Origin: Rhodovulum steppense
GTDB taxonomy: Bacteria; Pseudomonadota; Alphaproteobacteria; Rhodobacterales; Rhodobacteraceae
NCBI RefSeq assembly: GCF_004339675.1
Contig: NZ_SLVM01000029.1
Span: forward strand, 1 to 45,912
Reading direction: 5' to 3'
Length of the DNA stretch: 45,912 nucleotides
The notes below the pieces were generated by a model. It was not told the origin of the DNA, searched no databases, and saw only the letters and a list, made by a program, of their open reading frames with translations. The translations under genes were made by a program, and so were the position numbers. Of this stretch, positions 35,617 to 44,199 are shown piece by piece; within the stretch, counting starts at the first letter, position 1, and every line of letters starts with the position of its first letter.

Positions 35617-36936
35617 TCAGCCCGGTTTCTTCTGCAGAAGCGGCATCAGGTCGGCCATTTCGGGGCCGCTGCTGCGCCCGGTCACGGCCTTGCGCAGCGG
35701 CAGGAAGAGGCCCCTGCCCTTGCGGCCGGTCTTGTCCTTGACCGCGGCGGTCCAGTTGGCCCAGGTCGTCGCGTCATAGGGCGGCTGCCCCAGCAGCGCC
35801 AGCGCCTCGGCCACGAAATCGCGGTCCTCGTCGTCCACCTGCGGCGCGGCGCCGTCGCGGCAGAGGGTCCACCATTCGGCGATCCCGGCGCGGGTCTCGA
35901 TGTTCTCGCGGATCACCGACCAGAAGCCTTCGGCCAGCGCCTCCGGCACGCCCAGCGCGGCAAGCTCGCCCTGCACCGCCGCAAGCGGCAGAGCGTGCAG
36001 GTGGCGCGCGGTCAGCGGAAAGAGGTCGGCCGGGTTGAAGCTGGTCGGCGCGGCGCCGAACTGGCCGAGATCGAAGCCCGCGGCCAGTTCCTCGATGCTG
36101 CCCGCCAGTTCCACGGGCTGCGAGGAGCCGAGCCGGGCCATCAGCGACAAGAGCGCCATGGGTTCCACCCCCTGCGCGCGCAGGTCGCGCAGCGACAGGG
36201 TGCCGAGGCGTTTCGACAGCGCCTCGCCCTGCGCGCCGGTCAGGAGCGAATGATGGGCAAAGTCGGGCGCGGTGCCGCCCAGCGCCTGGATGATCTGGAT
36301 CTGGGTCGCGGTATTGGTCACATGGTCCGAGCCGCGCACGATATGGGTGACGCCCATCTCGATATCGTCCACCACCGAGGCCAGTGTATACAGAACCTGC
36401 CCGTCGCCGCGGATCAGCACCGGGTCGGACACGCTGGCCGCGTCGATGGAAATCTCGCCGAGGATGCCGTCGGTCCACTCGATCCGCGTCTGGTTCAGCA
36501 GAAAGCGCCAGTGGCCGGGGCGTTCGGCGCGCAGCCGGGCCTTGTCCTCGTCCGTGAGCGAAAGTGCCGCGCGGTCATAGACGGGCGGCTTGCCCATGTT
36601 CAGCAGCTTCTTGCGCTTGAGATCCAGTTCGGTCGGCGTCTCGAAACATTCGTAGAACCGGCCCGCCGCGCGCAACCGATCGGCCGCCGCATGATAGCGG
36701 TCGAGCCGGGCGGATTGGCGTTCCAGCCGGTCCCAGCGCAGCCCCAGCCAGTCGAGATCCTGCATGATCCCGTCGGCAAATTCCTGGGTCGAGCGTTCGG
36801 CATCGGTATCGTCGAGGCGCAGGATGAACTGCCCGCCGGTCTTGCGCGCGATGAGGAAGTTGAACAGCGCCGTGCGCAGGTTGCCCACATGCAGGAAACC
36901 GGTGGGCGAAGGGGCAAAGCGGGTGACGGTGGTCAT
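35617..36936 (-). CDS. gltX: Glutamate-tRNA ligase
   Basis: 439 residues, class I synthetase. HIGH motif as HVGN in RFAPSPTGFLHVGNLRTALFN, KMSKS motif as LSKR (GEALSKRLGTLS). Relative length is that of the shorter of two GluRS copies common in alphaproteobacteria, so it may be the GltX1 or GltX2 paralogue; whether it also charges tRNA-Gln is not decided. Two ATGs (36942 and 36936) lie close together; AGGAG is seven bases from the second and adjoins the first, so 36936 is preferred. Confidence 0.95.
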   Translation of the reverse strand: MTTVTRFAPSPTGFLHVGNLRTALFNFLIARKTGGQFILRLDDTDAERSTQEFADGIMQDLDWLGLRWDRLERQSARLDRYHAAADRLRAAGRFYECFETPTELDLKRKKLLNMGKPPVYDRAALSLTDEDKARLRAERPGHWRFLLNQTRIEWTDGILGEISIDAASVSDPVLIRGDGQVLYTLASVVDDIEMGVTHIVRGSDHVTNTATQIQIIQALGGTAPDFAHHSLLTGAQGEALSKRLGTLSLRDLRAQGVEPMALLSLMARLGSSQPVELAGSIEELAAGFDLGQFGAAPTSFNPADLFPLTARHLHALPLAAVQGELAALGVPEALAEGFWSVIRENIETRAGIAEWWTLCRDGAAPQVDDEDRDFVAEALALLGQPPYDATTWANWTAAVKDKTGRKGRGLFLPLRKAVTGRSSGPEMADLMPLLQKKPG

Positions 36937-37016
36937 GGGCATTCTCCTGGGACGCCGTCGCTCTTTCACAGAAGCGGGCTTTTGTCCATATGAGGGCCAG
37001 CGAGAGAGGACCGCCC

Positions 37017-37427
37017 ATGACCGAGTTGCGCGTGCTGACCACCCCGCCGAGCCTGGACGAGATCGCCGCGCTGGCGCATGAGGCGCGCGAGGCCCTGCCC
37101 GAGCCGTTTCGCGGCCCCGCGCTGGCGGTGGCGATCCGGGTCGAGGATTTCGCCCCCGAGGATATCCTGGCCGAAATGGAGATCGAGGATCCGTTCGAGT
37201 TGACGGGCCTCTATGACGGGATCCCGCTGACCGAGAAATCGGTGATGGACCAGCCCGACCGGCCGGACACGATCTGGCTGTTCCGTCGGCCGATCCTGGA
37301 CGAATGGGTGGAGCGCGAGGATGTGGACCTGCCCGCGCTGGTCGGCCATGTGCTGGTGCATGAATTCGCGCATCATTTCGGCTGGTCCGACGACGATATC
37401 GCCGCGATCGACCGCTGGTGGGAGTGA
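37017..37427 (+). CDS. Zincin-like metallopeptidase family protein
   Basis: 136 residues with a C-terminal HEFAHHFG (HExxH) zinc motif, and the family-typical LTGLYDGIPLTEKS and DTIWLFRRPILDEW blocks. It is the small bacterial protein group of the zincin fold (PF06262-like, DUF1025), of uncertain function. GAGAGAGGA lies before ATG 37017. It starts 80 bases from the divergent gltX start. Confidence 0.83.
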   Translation: MTELRVLTTPPSLDEIAALAHEAREALPEPFRGPALAVAIRVEDFAPEDILAEMEIEDPFELTGLYDGIPLTEKSVMDQPDRPDTIWLFRRPILDEWVEREDVDLPALVGHVLVHEFAHHFGWSDDDIAAIDRWWE

Positions 37428-37546
37428 GCGCACAGGCCCTGTGCGAGGCCCGGGCGGGCGGGGATGCGCCTCTCGCGGGGTGTTGACGTGGCAAATGGCG
37501 GCGGTCCGGCTATCCTGTGGGCGGGAAAATCCAGGGAGAGGATGCC

Positions 37547-38473
37547 ATGACCGAGACGAGATTGAGCCGCCGTCAGGCGCTGATGGCCGGCGCAGCCCTG
37601 CCGCTGGCGGCCGCGACCGCCGGAACCGCGCGCGCCGCAGCGCCGATGCTGGGTGCGGCCATGCCGCAATTCCACCGCTTCACGCTGGGCGGGTTCGAGG
37701 TCACGACGTTGCTGGCGGGGACGCGGACGGTCGAGGATCCGCAGACGATCTTCGGCATGAATGCCAGCCCCGAGGAGTTCGCCGAGGTCTCGGCCGCCAA
37801 CCGGATCCCGACCGACAAGGCGCAGTTCTTCTTTACCCCCACGGTGGTCAATACCGGGTCCGAACTGGTGCTGTTCGATACCGGGCTGAATCCCGAGGGG
37901 ATCACCGGCGTTCTGGCGGCGGCGGGCTATTCCGCGGATCAGATCGACAAGGTGGTGATCACCCACATGCATGGCGATCATATCGGCGGGCTGTCGGGCG
38001 AGGCGGGCGAGACCTTCGGCAATGCGGCCTATTATACCGGCCAGGTCGAGTTCGACGCCTGGGAGATGTCGGGCGACGAGACTTTCGAGGCCAGGGTGCG
38101 GCCGCTGGCCGAGAAGATGACGTTCCTGGACGATGGCGGGGCGGTCGCCTCGGGTGTGACGGCGATGGCGGCGTTCGGGCATACGCCGGGGCACATGGCC
38201 TACATGCTGGAAAGCGACGGGCGGCAGATGGTGATCGCGGCGGATTTCGCCAATCACTATGTCTGGTCGCTGGGCTATCCCGACTGGGAGGTGCGGTTCG
38301 ACCGCGACAAGAAAGCGGCGGCGGCGACGCGGCGGCGGATGCTGGGGATGATGGCGGCGGATGGCGTGCCGTTCATCGGCTATCACATGCCCTTCCCCGG
38401 CTTCGGTTTCGTCGAGGCGCGCGGCGAGGGGTTCCGCTATGTGCCCGCAAGTTACCAGATGATGCTGGGCTGA
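37547..38473 (+). CDS. Exported MBL-fold metallo-hydrolase
   Basis: 308 residues. A Tat-like signal (TRLSRRQALMAGAALPLAAA...ARA) precedes a metallo-beta-lactamase fold with HMHGDHIGG (the H-x-H-x-D-H motif), AFGHTPGHM and a terminal GYHMPFPGFGF. Export by Tat suits a folded zinc enzyme. Substrate unknown: related exported hydrolases act on lactones, phosphoesters or other esters. AGAGGA lies before ATG 37547. Confidence 0.87.
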   Translation: MTETRLSRRQALMAGAALPLAAATAGTARAAAPMLGAAMPQFHRFTLGGFEVTTLLAGTRTVEDPQTIFGMNASPEEFAEVSAANRIPTDKAQFFFTPTVVNTGSELVLFDTGLNPEGITGVLAAAGYSADQIDKVVITHMHGDHIGGLSGEAGETFGNAAYYTGQVEFDAWEMSGDETFEARVRPLAEKMTFLDDGGAVASGVTAMAAFGHTPGHMAYMLESDGRQMVIAADFANHYVWSLGYPDWEVRFDRDKKAAAATRRRMLGMMAADGVPFIGYHMPFPGFGFVEARGEGFRYVPASYQMMLG

Positions 38474-38552
38474 CCGGCGCGGAAACGGGCTTGGCGGCGG
38501 CGGGCGGGGGTGGCACTCTCGCCCCGGACTTGCCAACGGGGGGCCGCGCCCG

Positions 38553-39530
38553 ATGCCGGAAATCCTGACCGTCACGCTGAACCCGACCGTGGATCTGTCG
38601 ACCGCGGTCGATCATGTCGTGCCGGGCGAAAAGCTGCGCTGCGCGCCGCCGGTGACCGATCCGGGCGGGGGCGGGATCAACGTTGCCCGCGCGATCCGGC
38701 TGCTGGGCGGCGAAAGCCGGGCGCTGGTGGCGCTGGGCGGGCATAATGGCGACAAGCTGCGCTGCCTGCTGGAGGGCGAGGGGATCCGCCTGATCCCGTT
38801 GCAGGCGCCGGGCGAGACGCGGCTGAGCCTTGCGGTGATGGAGGAGGCGACGGGGCGGCAGTTCCGCTTCGTGCTGCCGGGGCCGGAATGGAACGCGGCG
38901 GGGCTGAAGGCGGTGCTGGCGGCGATCACGACGGCGGTGCCCGAGGGCGGGCATGTGGTGCTGTCGGGCAGCGTGCCGGACGGGTTGCCGGACGACATCG
39001 CGGGATGCATCGGGGCGAAGCTGGCGGCGCGGGGCGCACGGCTGATCGTGGACACGTCGGGGCCGGCGCTGGCGCGGCTGGCCGAGGGGGCGGAGGTGCC
39101 GCCCTTCCTGCTGCGGATGGATCAGGGCGAGGCGCGCGCCTTGTCGGGGCTGGCGCTGGACAGCCGCGCCGAGAGCGCGGAATTCGCGGCCGGGCTGGTG
39201 GCGCGCGGCGTCGCCTCGGTGGTGGTGGTCGGGCGTGGCGCGGACGGGTCGGTGCTGGCCGCCGAGGGGGTGCGGCTGCATGCGGTGACGCCGCCGGTGC
39301 CGGTCCGCTCCAAGGTGGGGGCGGGCGACAGTTTCCTGGGCGCCTTTGCCCTGTCGCTGAGCCGGGGCGAGGATCTGGCGACCGCGCTGCGCTGGGGCGT
39401 GGCGGCGGCAAGTGCGGCGGTGATGACCGATGCGACGGGGCTGTGCACACGCGAGGATACCGAGGCATTGTTCGGCCGCTGCGCTGTGACCGGGCTTGCC
39501 GCGGACAGGCGGGCCCCTGCCCAAGGATGA
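38553..39530 (+). CDS. PfkB-type hexose phosphate kinase (1-phosphofructokinase/6-phosphofructokinase II-like)
   Basis: 325 residues, ribokinase-like. Motifs: ILTVTLNPTVDLST, PGGGGINVARAIRLLGG, MDQGEARALSG, and the catalytic VGAGDSFLGAFALS with Asp. The group phosphorylates fructose-1-phosphate, fructose-6-phosphate or tagatose-6-phosphate. There is no fructose PTS beside it, so PfkB-type 6-phosphofructokinase seems likelier than FruK. It starts 79 bases after the MBL gene. Codons are GCG/GGG-rich. Confidence 0.85.
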   Translation: MPEILTVTLNPTVDLSTAVDHVVPGEKLRCAPPVTDPGGGGINVARAIRLLGGESRALVALGGHNGDKLRCLLEGEGIRLIPLQAPGETRLSLAVMEEATGRQFRFVLPGPEWNAAGLKAVLAAITTAVPEGGHVVLSGSVPDGLPDDIAGCIGAKLAARGARLIVDTSGPALARLAEGAEVPPFLLRMDQGEARALSGLALDSRAESAEFAAGLVARGVASVVVVGRGADGSVLAAEGVRLHAVTPPVPVRSKVGAGDSFLGAFALSLSRGEDLATALRWGVAAASAAVMTDATGLCTREDTEALFGRCAVTGLAADRRAPAQG

Positions 39531-39634
39531 GCGGGGATTTGCCCTTTTAACCCTGATTGGCGGCGCCCATTGACCTTTGCCTATGCCGGAAGGCGAGTTA
39601 AGGGAAGCCTTCTCACCTGTGGGGAGCGGCAGTC

Positions 39635-40126
39635 ATGGCCGGTTCTGAATTCGACGACCCGATCGAAGTCTGGCTGGCGGCCGCGGGCGATCCCGTGCCG
39701 CTGGCCGACCTGCTGTCGGGCGACGCGCCCTTGTCGCGGCGCGTGCGCGACGCGCTGGCGGCATGGCTGACCGGGGCGTTCGACGCGGAGCCCGGCCCGG
39801 AGGATGACGCCCCCGCGGCCCCGCTGACGCCCGCGCGCATCAGGCTGACACAGGCCGCGGCAGAGGTCCTGCGGGTAACCGACTGGGCCGAGACGCGCGG
39901 GATCGCGATTGACAGCGAAAGCCTGTCGCACCAGGTCGCGGCGGCGGGCGAGGTTGCGCCCGACCTGCTGAACGCCATGGTCCGGCGGATGCGCCGGGAC
40001 GGTCGGCAGGACGCAAGGGCGATCGAGGCGCGGGCCTATCGGCAATGGCGGGCCCGCGGTTGCCCGCACGGCCGGGTCGCTGACCCGCGTCAGGACGGGT
40101 CGCGCCAGCGGTTGACGATGGGATAG
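39635..40126 (+). CDS. Hypothetical protein
   Basis: 163 residues, mostly helical with Asp/Glu/Ala-rich N-terminal half and an Arg-rich C-terminal half (RRMRRDGRQDARAIEARAYRQWRARG). GGGGAG stands before the ATG. No domain recognised; no signal peptide or membrane helix. Its last 37 bases overlap the nadE 3' end on the other strand, so the true C-terminus may be shorter. Coding status is supported by the ribosome site and the ATG near the start of the frame. Confidence 0.55.
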   Translation: MAGSEFDDPIEVWLAAAGDPVPLADLLSGDAPLSRRVRDALAAWLTGAFDAEPGPEDDAPAAPLTPARIRLTQAAAEVLRVTDWAETRGIAIDSESLSHQVAAAGEVAPDLLNAMVRRMRRDGRQDARAIEARAYRQWRARGCPHGRVADPRQDGSRQRLTMG

Positions 40127-41748
40127 CGACGGTCCAGCCAGAACGCGCGCGGCGTCAGGCGGGCGCCCGGCGCCGACTGGAACCGCTTGTATTCGCTGAG
40201 ACGGATCAGCCGCTCGACCTTTTGCACGATGTCGCGGTCGAAGCCTTCGGCCACCAGATCGGCAATGGCGCAATCGCGGTCGATCAGCCCCTCGAGGATC
40301 GCATCGAGCACCGGATAGGGCGGCAGGCTGTCCTCGTCCTTCTGGTCCGCGCGCAACTCGGCGCTTGGCGGCTTGTCGATCACGCGGGGCGGGATCACCT
40401 CGCCCGCCGGTCCGTGCATCCAGTCGCGGTGATTGGCGTTGCGCCAGCGGCAGGTTTCGAAGACGCGGGTCTTGTAGAGATCCTTGATCGGGTTGTAGCC
40501 GCCCGCCATGTCGCCATAGATCGTGGCATAGCCCACCGCCACCTCGGACTTGTTGCCGGTGGTCAGCAGCATCCCGCCGAACTTGTTCGACAGCGCCATC
40601 AGGATCAGCCCGCGCAGGCGGGACTGGATATTTTCCTCGGTGATGTCGGGCTTGGTGCCCGCAAAAAGTGGCGCCAGCGCTTGCGTGACGGCGGCGCGCG
40701 GGCCGTCGATCGGCACCTCGTCCAGCGGGCAGCCCAGCGCGCGGGCGACGGCGGCGGCATCCTCCAGCGACTCGGGCGAGGTATATTCCGAGGGCAGCAT
40801 CACGCAGCGCACATTCGCCGGGCCGATGGCATCGGCGGCAATCGCGGCGACCAGCGCGGAATCGATGCCGCCCGACAGGCCCAGCAGCACGCGCGCGAAA
40901 CCGCTCTTGCGCAGGTAATCGCGCAGCGCCTCGACCATCACGCGGTAATCCTGTTCCCAGTCGTCGGGATGGACCGCGCGCGCCCCGGTTTCGGCCCGCC
41001 AGCCCTGCGCGGTGCGGGTGAAATCGACATGGATCAGGGCCTCGTCGAAGACGGGGGCCTGCATGGCCAGTTCCCCGCCCGGGTTCAGCACGAAGGAGCC
41101 GCCGTCGAACACCTGGTCGTCCTGCCCGCCGACAAGGTTCAGATAGGCCAGCGGCAGCCCGGTCTCGACCACGCGGGCGACCATGTGCGACAGCCGCAGA
41201 TCGGCCTTGCCCCGGTGATAGGGCGAGCCATTGGGCACCAGCAGGATTTCGGCCCCCGTCTCGGCCAGCGCCTCGGCCACATCCTCGAACCAGGCATCCT
41301 CGCAGATCGGCGTGCCGATGCGGACCGGGCCGACCGTGTAGGGACCGTTGATCGGGCCGCTGTCATAGACGCGCTTTTCGTCGAACACGCCGTCATTGGG
41401 CAGGTGATGCTTGAAGATCCGCGCGGTGACCGCGCCGTTCTGGCAGATGAAATAGGCATTGTAGAGATGCCCATGCGCGGCAAAGGGCGCCCCGATCCCC
41501 AGCGCGGGGCCCTGCGCGCAATCGCGGGCCAGCGCGTCCACATGGGCCATGGCATCGGCGGTGAAGGCAGGTTTCAGCACCAGGTCCTGCACCTGGTAGC
41601 CGGTCAGGAACATCTCGGGCAGCGCGACCATGTCGGCGCCCGCGCGGCGCCCCTCCTCCCAGGCGGCACGGGCCCTGGCGGCGTTCTCGGCCAGCGCCCC
41701 GGTGGTGGGGTTCAGCTGGGCCAGTGTCAGGCGAAAGCTCTCGGCCAT
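40090..41748 (-). CDS. nadE: Glutamine-dependent NAD+ synthetase
   Basis: 552 residues with two domains. N-terminal nitrilase-type glutaminase: catalytic Glu in VALPEMFLTGYQ, Lys in FKHHLPNDGVFDE and Cys in PICEDAWF. C-terminal synthetase: P-loop LLGLSGGIDSALVAAIAAD and the LTTGNKSEVAVGYATIYGDMAGG block. It makes NAD from deamido-NAD using glutamine. The ATG at 41748 has GGGA seven bases before; a second ATG six bases upstream lies next to that site. The 3' end overlaps the hypothetical gene by 37 bases. Confidence 0.96.
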   Translation of the reverse strand: MAESFRLTLAQLNPTTGALAENAARARAAWEEGRRAGADMVALPEMFLTGYQVQDLVLKPAFTADAMAHVDALARDCAQGPALGIGAPFAAHGHLYNAYFICQNGAVTARIFKHHLPNDGVFDEKRVYDSGPINGPYTVGPVRIGTPICEDAWFEDVAEALAETGAEILLVPNGSPYHRGKADLRLSHMVARVVETGLPLAYLNLVGGQDDQVFDGGSFVLNPGGELAMQAPVFDEALIHVDFTRTAQGWRAETGARAVHPDDWEQDYRVMVEALRDYLRKSGFARVLLGLSGGIDSALVAAIAADAIGPANVRCVMLPSEYTSPESLEDAAAVARALGCPLDEVPIDGPRAAVTQALAPLFAGTKPDITEENIQSRLRGLILMALSNKFGGMLLTTGNKSEVAVGYATIYGDMAGGYNPIKDLYKTRVFETCRWRNANHRDWMHGPAGEVIPPRVIDKPPSAELRADQKDEDSLPPYPVLDAILEGLIDRDCAIADLVAEGFDRDIVQKVERLIRLSEYKRFQSAPGARLTPRAFWLDRRYPIVNRWRDPS

Positions 41749-41795
41749 GGGCATTCCCGTGATGCGTGCCCGTGACTTAGCAGATTGACGCGCAA

Positions 41796-41865
41796 GTGAA
41801 AGCGGGCAGAGGGCGAAAACCGTTGTAAGCCCCGGCCCGCTCAATTACGGTTTGCGCGCTTTCAC
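41796..41865. promoter_or_regulatory. Inverted repeat between nadE and the MORN gene
   Basis: GTGAAAGCG (41796-41804) and CGCTTTCAC (41857-41865): a perfect 9-bp inverted repeat, 52 bases apart, in the shared 141-base gap of two divergent genes. One arm lies 48 bases before nadE, the other 25 before the MORN gene. It could be a divergent operator or chance. Confidence 0.35.
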
Positions 41866-41889
41866 AGGATCGGGGCAGAGGGGGCTTTG

Positions 41890-43317
41890 GTGCGCAAGGC
41901 TGGCAAGGCACTGGCACGTCTGGCGATGGCGGGCGTCATTCTGGGCGCGGGCGCGGCTCTCGCCCAGGAGGGCGGCGATGTCGTCACCCGGCAATATGAC
42001 GATGGCGGCATCTACGAGGGCACATTTCGCGACGGCAAGCAGCATGGGCGCGGCACCTACCGGCTGCCGAACGGCTATGAATATACCGGCGAATGGATCG
42101 ACGGCCGGATCGAGGGCGAGGGCATCGCCCGGCTGGTCAACGGCTCGGTCTACGAGGGGCAGTTCCTCGACGGCAAGCCGCATGGGCTGGGCCGGATCAC
42201 CTTTGCCGATGGCGGCACCTACGAGGGCGAGTGGGAGGACGGCAAGATCACCGGCACCGGGGTCGCCGTCTATGCCAATTCCGTGCGCTACGAGGGCGAG
42301 TTCCGCAATGCCGTCCACCATGGCGTGGGCCGGATGGAAAGCCCGAACGGCTATGTCTATGACGGCACCTGGGTCAATGGCGCCAAGGAGGGCAAGGGCC
42401 GCATCACCTATCCCGGCGGCCGGGTCTACGAAGGCGAGATGAAGGGCAACCAGCGCGAGGGCAAGGGCACGCTGACCACGCCCGAGGGGCTGGTCTATTC
42501 CGGCGCCTGGAAAGATGGCGAGATGAACGGGCTGGGCATGCTGACCCAGCCCAATGGCGACATCTACGAGGGGCTCTTCGTCAATGGCGAACGGCATGGG
42601 ACCGGCAAGGTCACCTATGCCAATGGCGACGTCTACGAGGGCGAGTACCGCGCCGACAAGCGCCACGGCAAGGGCCTGTTCCGCGGCGCGGACGGCTATC
42701 TCTACGAGGGCGACTGGGTCGCGGGCCGGATCGAGGGCCAGGGCCGGCTGACCTATCCCGACGGCTCGGTCTACGAGGGCGCCTTCCGCGAGGATCTGCC
42801 CGAGGGCAGCGGCAAGGTCACCTATGCCGACGGCGCCACCTATGAGGGCGACTGGAAGGCCGGCGTGATCGAGGGCCAGGGCCGCGCCACCTTCCCCAAC
42901 GGTCTGGTCTACGAAGGCGCGTTCAGGGACGCCGCCTATCACGGCGAGGGCAGGATGACCCACGAAGGCGGCTATGCCTATGAGGGGCAATGGCAGAACG
43001 GGCTGCGCCATGGCGAGGGCACGGCCAGCTATGCCGATGGCTCGGTCTATTCCGGCGGCTTCCTGCGCGGCCAGCGCGACGGCCAGGGCACGATCACCAT
43101 GCCCGACGGGTTCAGCTATTCCGGCGGCTGGAAGGACGGCAAGTTCCACGGCCAGGGTGTCGCCACCTATGCCAATGGCGATGTCTATGAAGGCACCTTC
43201 TCGATGGGCAAATACGAGGGCGAGGGCGTGATGCGCTATGCCGATGGCGAGACCCGCTCGGGCACCTGGCGCAACGGCGTGCTGACCACCGGCCCCGGCG
43301 CCGCCGCCACGGACTGA
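41890..43317 (+). CDS. Exported MORN-repeat protein
   Basis: 475 residues from GTG 41890, chosen because AGAGGGG lies five bases before it; the TTG one codon upstream is too near. A signal peptide (about residues 1-25, ending GAGAALA-QE) is followed by 18 successive 23-residue MORN units of the form YxGxW/FxxGxxxGxGxxxxxxG and a diverged 19th, with no insertion or deletion between units from about residue 39 to the end. MORN arrays form a long flat beta-hairpin sheet that binds lipids or proteins; in bacteria most are uncharacterised. No second domain is present, so the protein is a pure repeat scaffold in the periplasm. Its partner is unknown. Confidence 0.9.
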   Translation: MRKAGKALARLAMAGVILGAGAALAQEGGDVVTRQYDDGGIYEGTFRDGKQHGRGTYRLPNGYEYTGEWIDGRIEGEGIARLVNGSVYEGQFLDGKPHGLGRITFADGGTYEGEWEDGKITGTGVAVYANSVRYEGEFRNAVHHGVGRMESPNGYVYDGTWVNGAKEGKGRITYPGGRVYEGEMKGNQREGKGTLTTPEGLVYSGAWKDGEMNGLGMLTQPNGDIYEGLFVNGERHGTGKVTYANGDVYEGEYRADKRHGKGLFRGADGYLYEGDWVAGRIEGQGRLTYPDGSVYEGAFREDLPEGSGKVTYADGATYEGDWKAGVIEGQGRATFPNGLVYEGAFRDAAYHGEGRMTHEGGYAYEGQWQNGLRHGEGTASYADGSVYSGGFLRGQRDGQGTITMPDGFSYSGGWKDGKFHGQGVATYANGDVYEGTFSMGKYEGEGVMRYADGETRSGTWRNGVLTTGPGAAATD

Positions 43318-43370
43318 CCACCTGGACTGGCCGCCACGGACTGGCCGGCACGGGCTGCACGGGGCACCCG

Positions 43371-43429
43371 CCCTGCCCTTCTTCTTGGTCGAAATACCCC
43401 GGGGGGTGCGGGGGGCAGCGCCCCCCGCC
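43371..43429 (+). repeat. Rhodobacteraceae intergenic repeat, copy 2 (full)
   Basis: CCCTGCCCTTCTTCTTGG then TCGAAATACCCC, then a GC palindrome (GCGGGGGG-CAG-CGCCCCCCGC, 43408-43428). It lies downstream of the MORN gene. The 5' half repeats at 22192-22218. Confidence 0.65.
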
Positions 43430-43441
43430 GGTGAGCGGCGA

Positions 43442-43540
43442 CAGGAGATTTTGACACCCTAGGATTTTCACGCCATTGAAAATCAAGGGGTTAGCGGTAG
43501 GCCAGTTGCAGGGGTTTTGACAGTTTCGGGGCTTTTCAGG
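43442..43540 (+). repeat. Imperfect 31-bp direct repeat at the prophage end
   Basis: CAGG-G-TTTTGACA-...-G-TTTTCA occurs at 43442-43472 and 43509-43540, 66-68 bases apart. Repeated sites of about this size bind the transposase at the ends of Mu-like phages. Which copy is terminal is not known. Confidence 0.45.
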
Positions 43541-43621
43541 GGCCGAACGTTCCGTTGCCGCGGCTGGCGGTCAGGAAAAACCCAATAAAATCAGAGGCGT
43601 CTCTCCCCACTCGGAAACTAG

Positions 43622-44134
43622 TCAGTTTCCGGTTTCCGATTTGGCGAGAGACTGCTCGATGAGCTTTTGGAAGTCGCTCCGATGTGGTGCATCGCGCTCG
43701 TTTGGCGCGAACTCCCTCATGCCCTCCATGAAGGCCGCCATGGCGTTCGCGGCTATCTCAGAACGCGAAAGACCAGCGATGCGCTCACCGGCCAGGATTG
43801 GGCTCTCGCTCTTCGACTGCTGTGCCCACAACCATGCAAGCAGACTTTCGACGACACGGAAGCACTGAAGGGCATAGTCGCGCTGGCTCAGCGTGGGCGA
43901 AAAGCTGTCGGCCGACCTCCCAACGAGCCAGTCGATGGAAACATCCATCCCATTGGCGATTGCGATGAGCGCATCAACACCGGGCCGCTTCGCGCCTTTC
44001 ACCCGCATGTAGCCTTCCATAGAGCTCTTCGGGATGCCGCACCGCTCGGCCATTTCCCTAATACTCAACCCGCGCGTGAAGGCCAGATGCGCCAAGCGTC
44101 CCACAAGAATATCGGGCTCGTCGGTGTCAGCCAC
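43622..44134 (-). CDS. HTH repressor of the Mu-like prophage
   Basis: 170 residues. N-terminal HTH of the Cro/CI type (LAFTRGLSIREMAERCGIPKSSMEGYMR, then DALIAIANGMDVSIDWLVG), and a C-terminal region that is helical and acidic, with no visible peptidase dyad. It resembles prophage repressors in Mu-like phages of Rhodobacteraceae. Start: there is no ATG; GTG 44134 has GGGA 8 bases before it, while TTG 44140 has it too near. It is divergent from the Ner-like gene and a two-site operator lies between them. A palindrome CGGAAACT-AGTC-AGTTTCCG overlaps its stop. Confidence 0.75.
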   Translation of the reverse strand: MADTDEPDILVGRLAHLAFTRGLSIREMAERCGIPKSSMEGYMRVKGAKRPGVDALIAIANGMDVSIDWLVGRSADSFSPTLSQRDYALQCFRVVESLLAWLWAQQSKSESPILAGERIAGLSRSEIAANAMAAFMEGMREFAPNERDAPHRSDFQKLIEQSLAKSETGN

Positions 44135-44142
44135 TGACAACT

Positions 44143-44173
44143 TCCCAAAGGGTGCATAACGCCCCCTTTGGGA
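44143..44173. promoter_or_regulatory. Two-site operator between repressor and Ner-like gene
   Basis: TCCCAAAGGG (44143-44152) and CCCTTTGGGA (44164-44173) are perfect inverted repeats separated by 11 bp. Each arm contains CCC-AAA-GGG, itself an almost-palindrome, so each arm can hold a dimer; their centres are 21 bp apart, two helical turns. This is a typical layout for cooperative repressor binding. Confidence 0.65.
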
Positions 44174-44199
44174 GACGATTTCGTTTGGACTAAGTTCCT

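Larger units (their letters stand above)
43318..43621. other. Intergenic region: repeat element and putative left end of a Mu-like prophage
   Basis: Holds the second Rhodobacteraceae repeat (43371-43429), an imperfect 31-bp direct repeat (43442-43472 and 43509-43540), and the inverted repeats GATTTTC/GAAAATC (43463-43484) and CGGAAACT-AGTC-AGTTTCCG (43612-43631). The prophage probably starts between 43440 and 43510; the exact end base pair cannot be fixed. Confidence 0.55.

Noticed and set aside
43463-43500. tRNA 3' end or integrase att core (GAAAATCAAGGGGTTAG)
   Set aside because: No tRNA fold adjoins it and no tyrosine integrase gene is in the window; the neighbouring genes are Mu-like, which do not use such a site.
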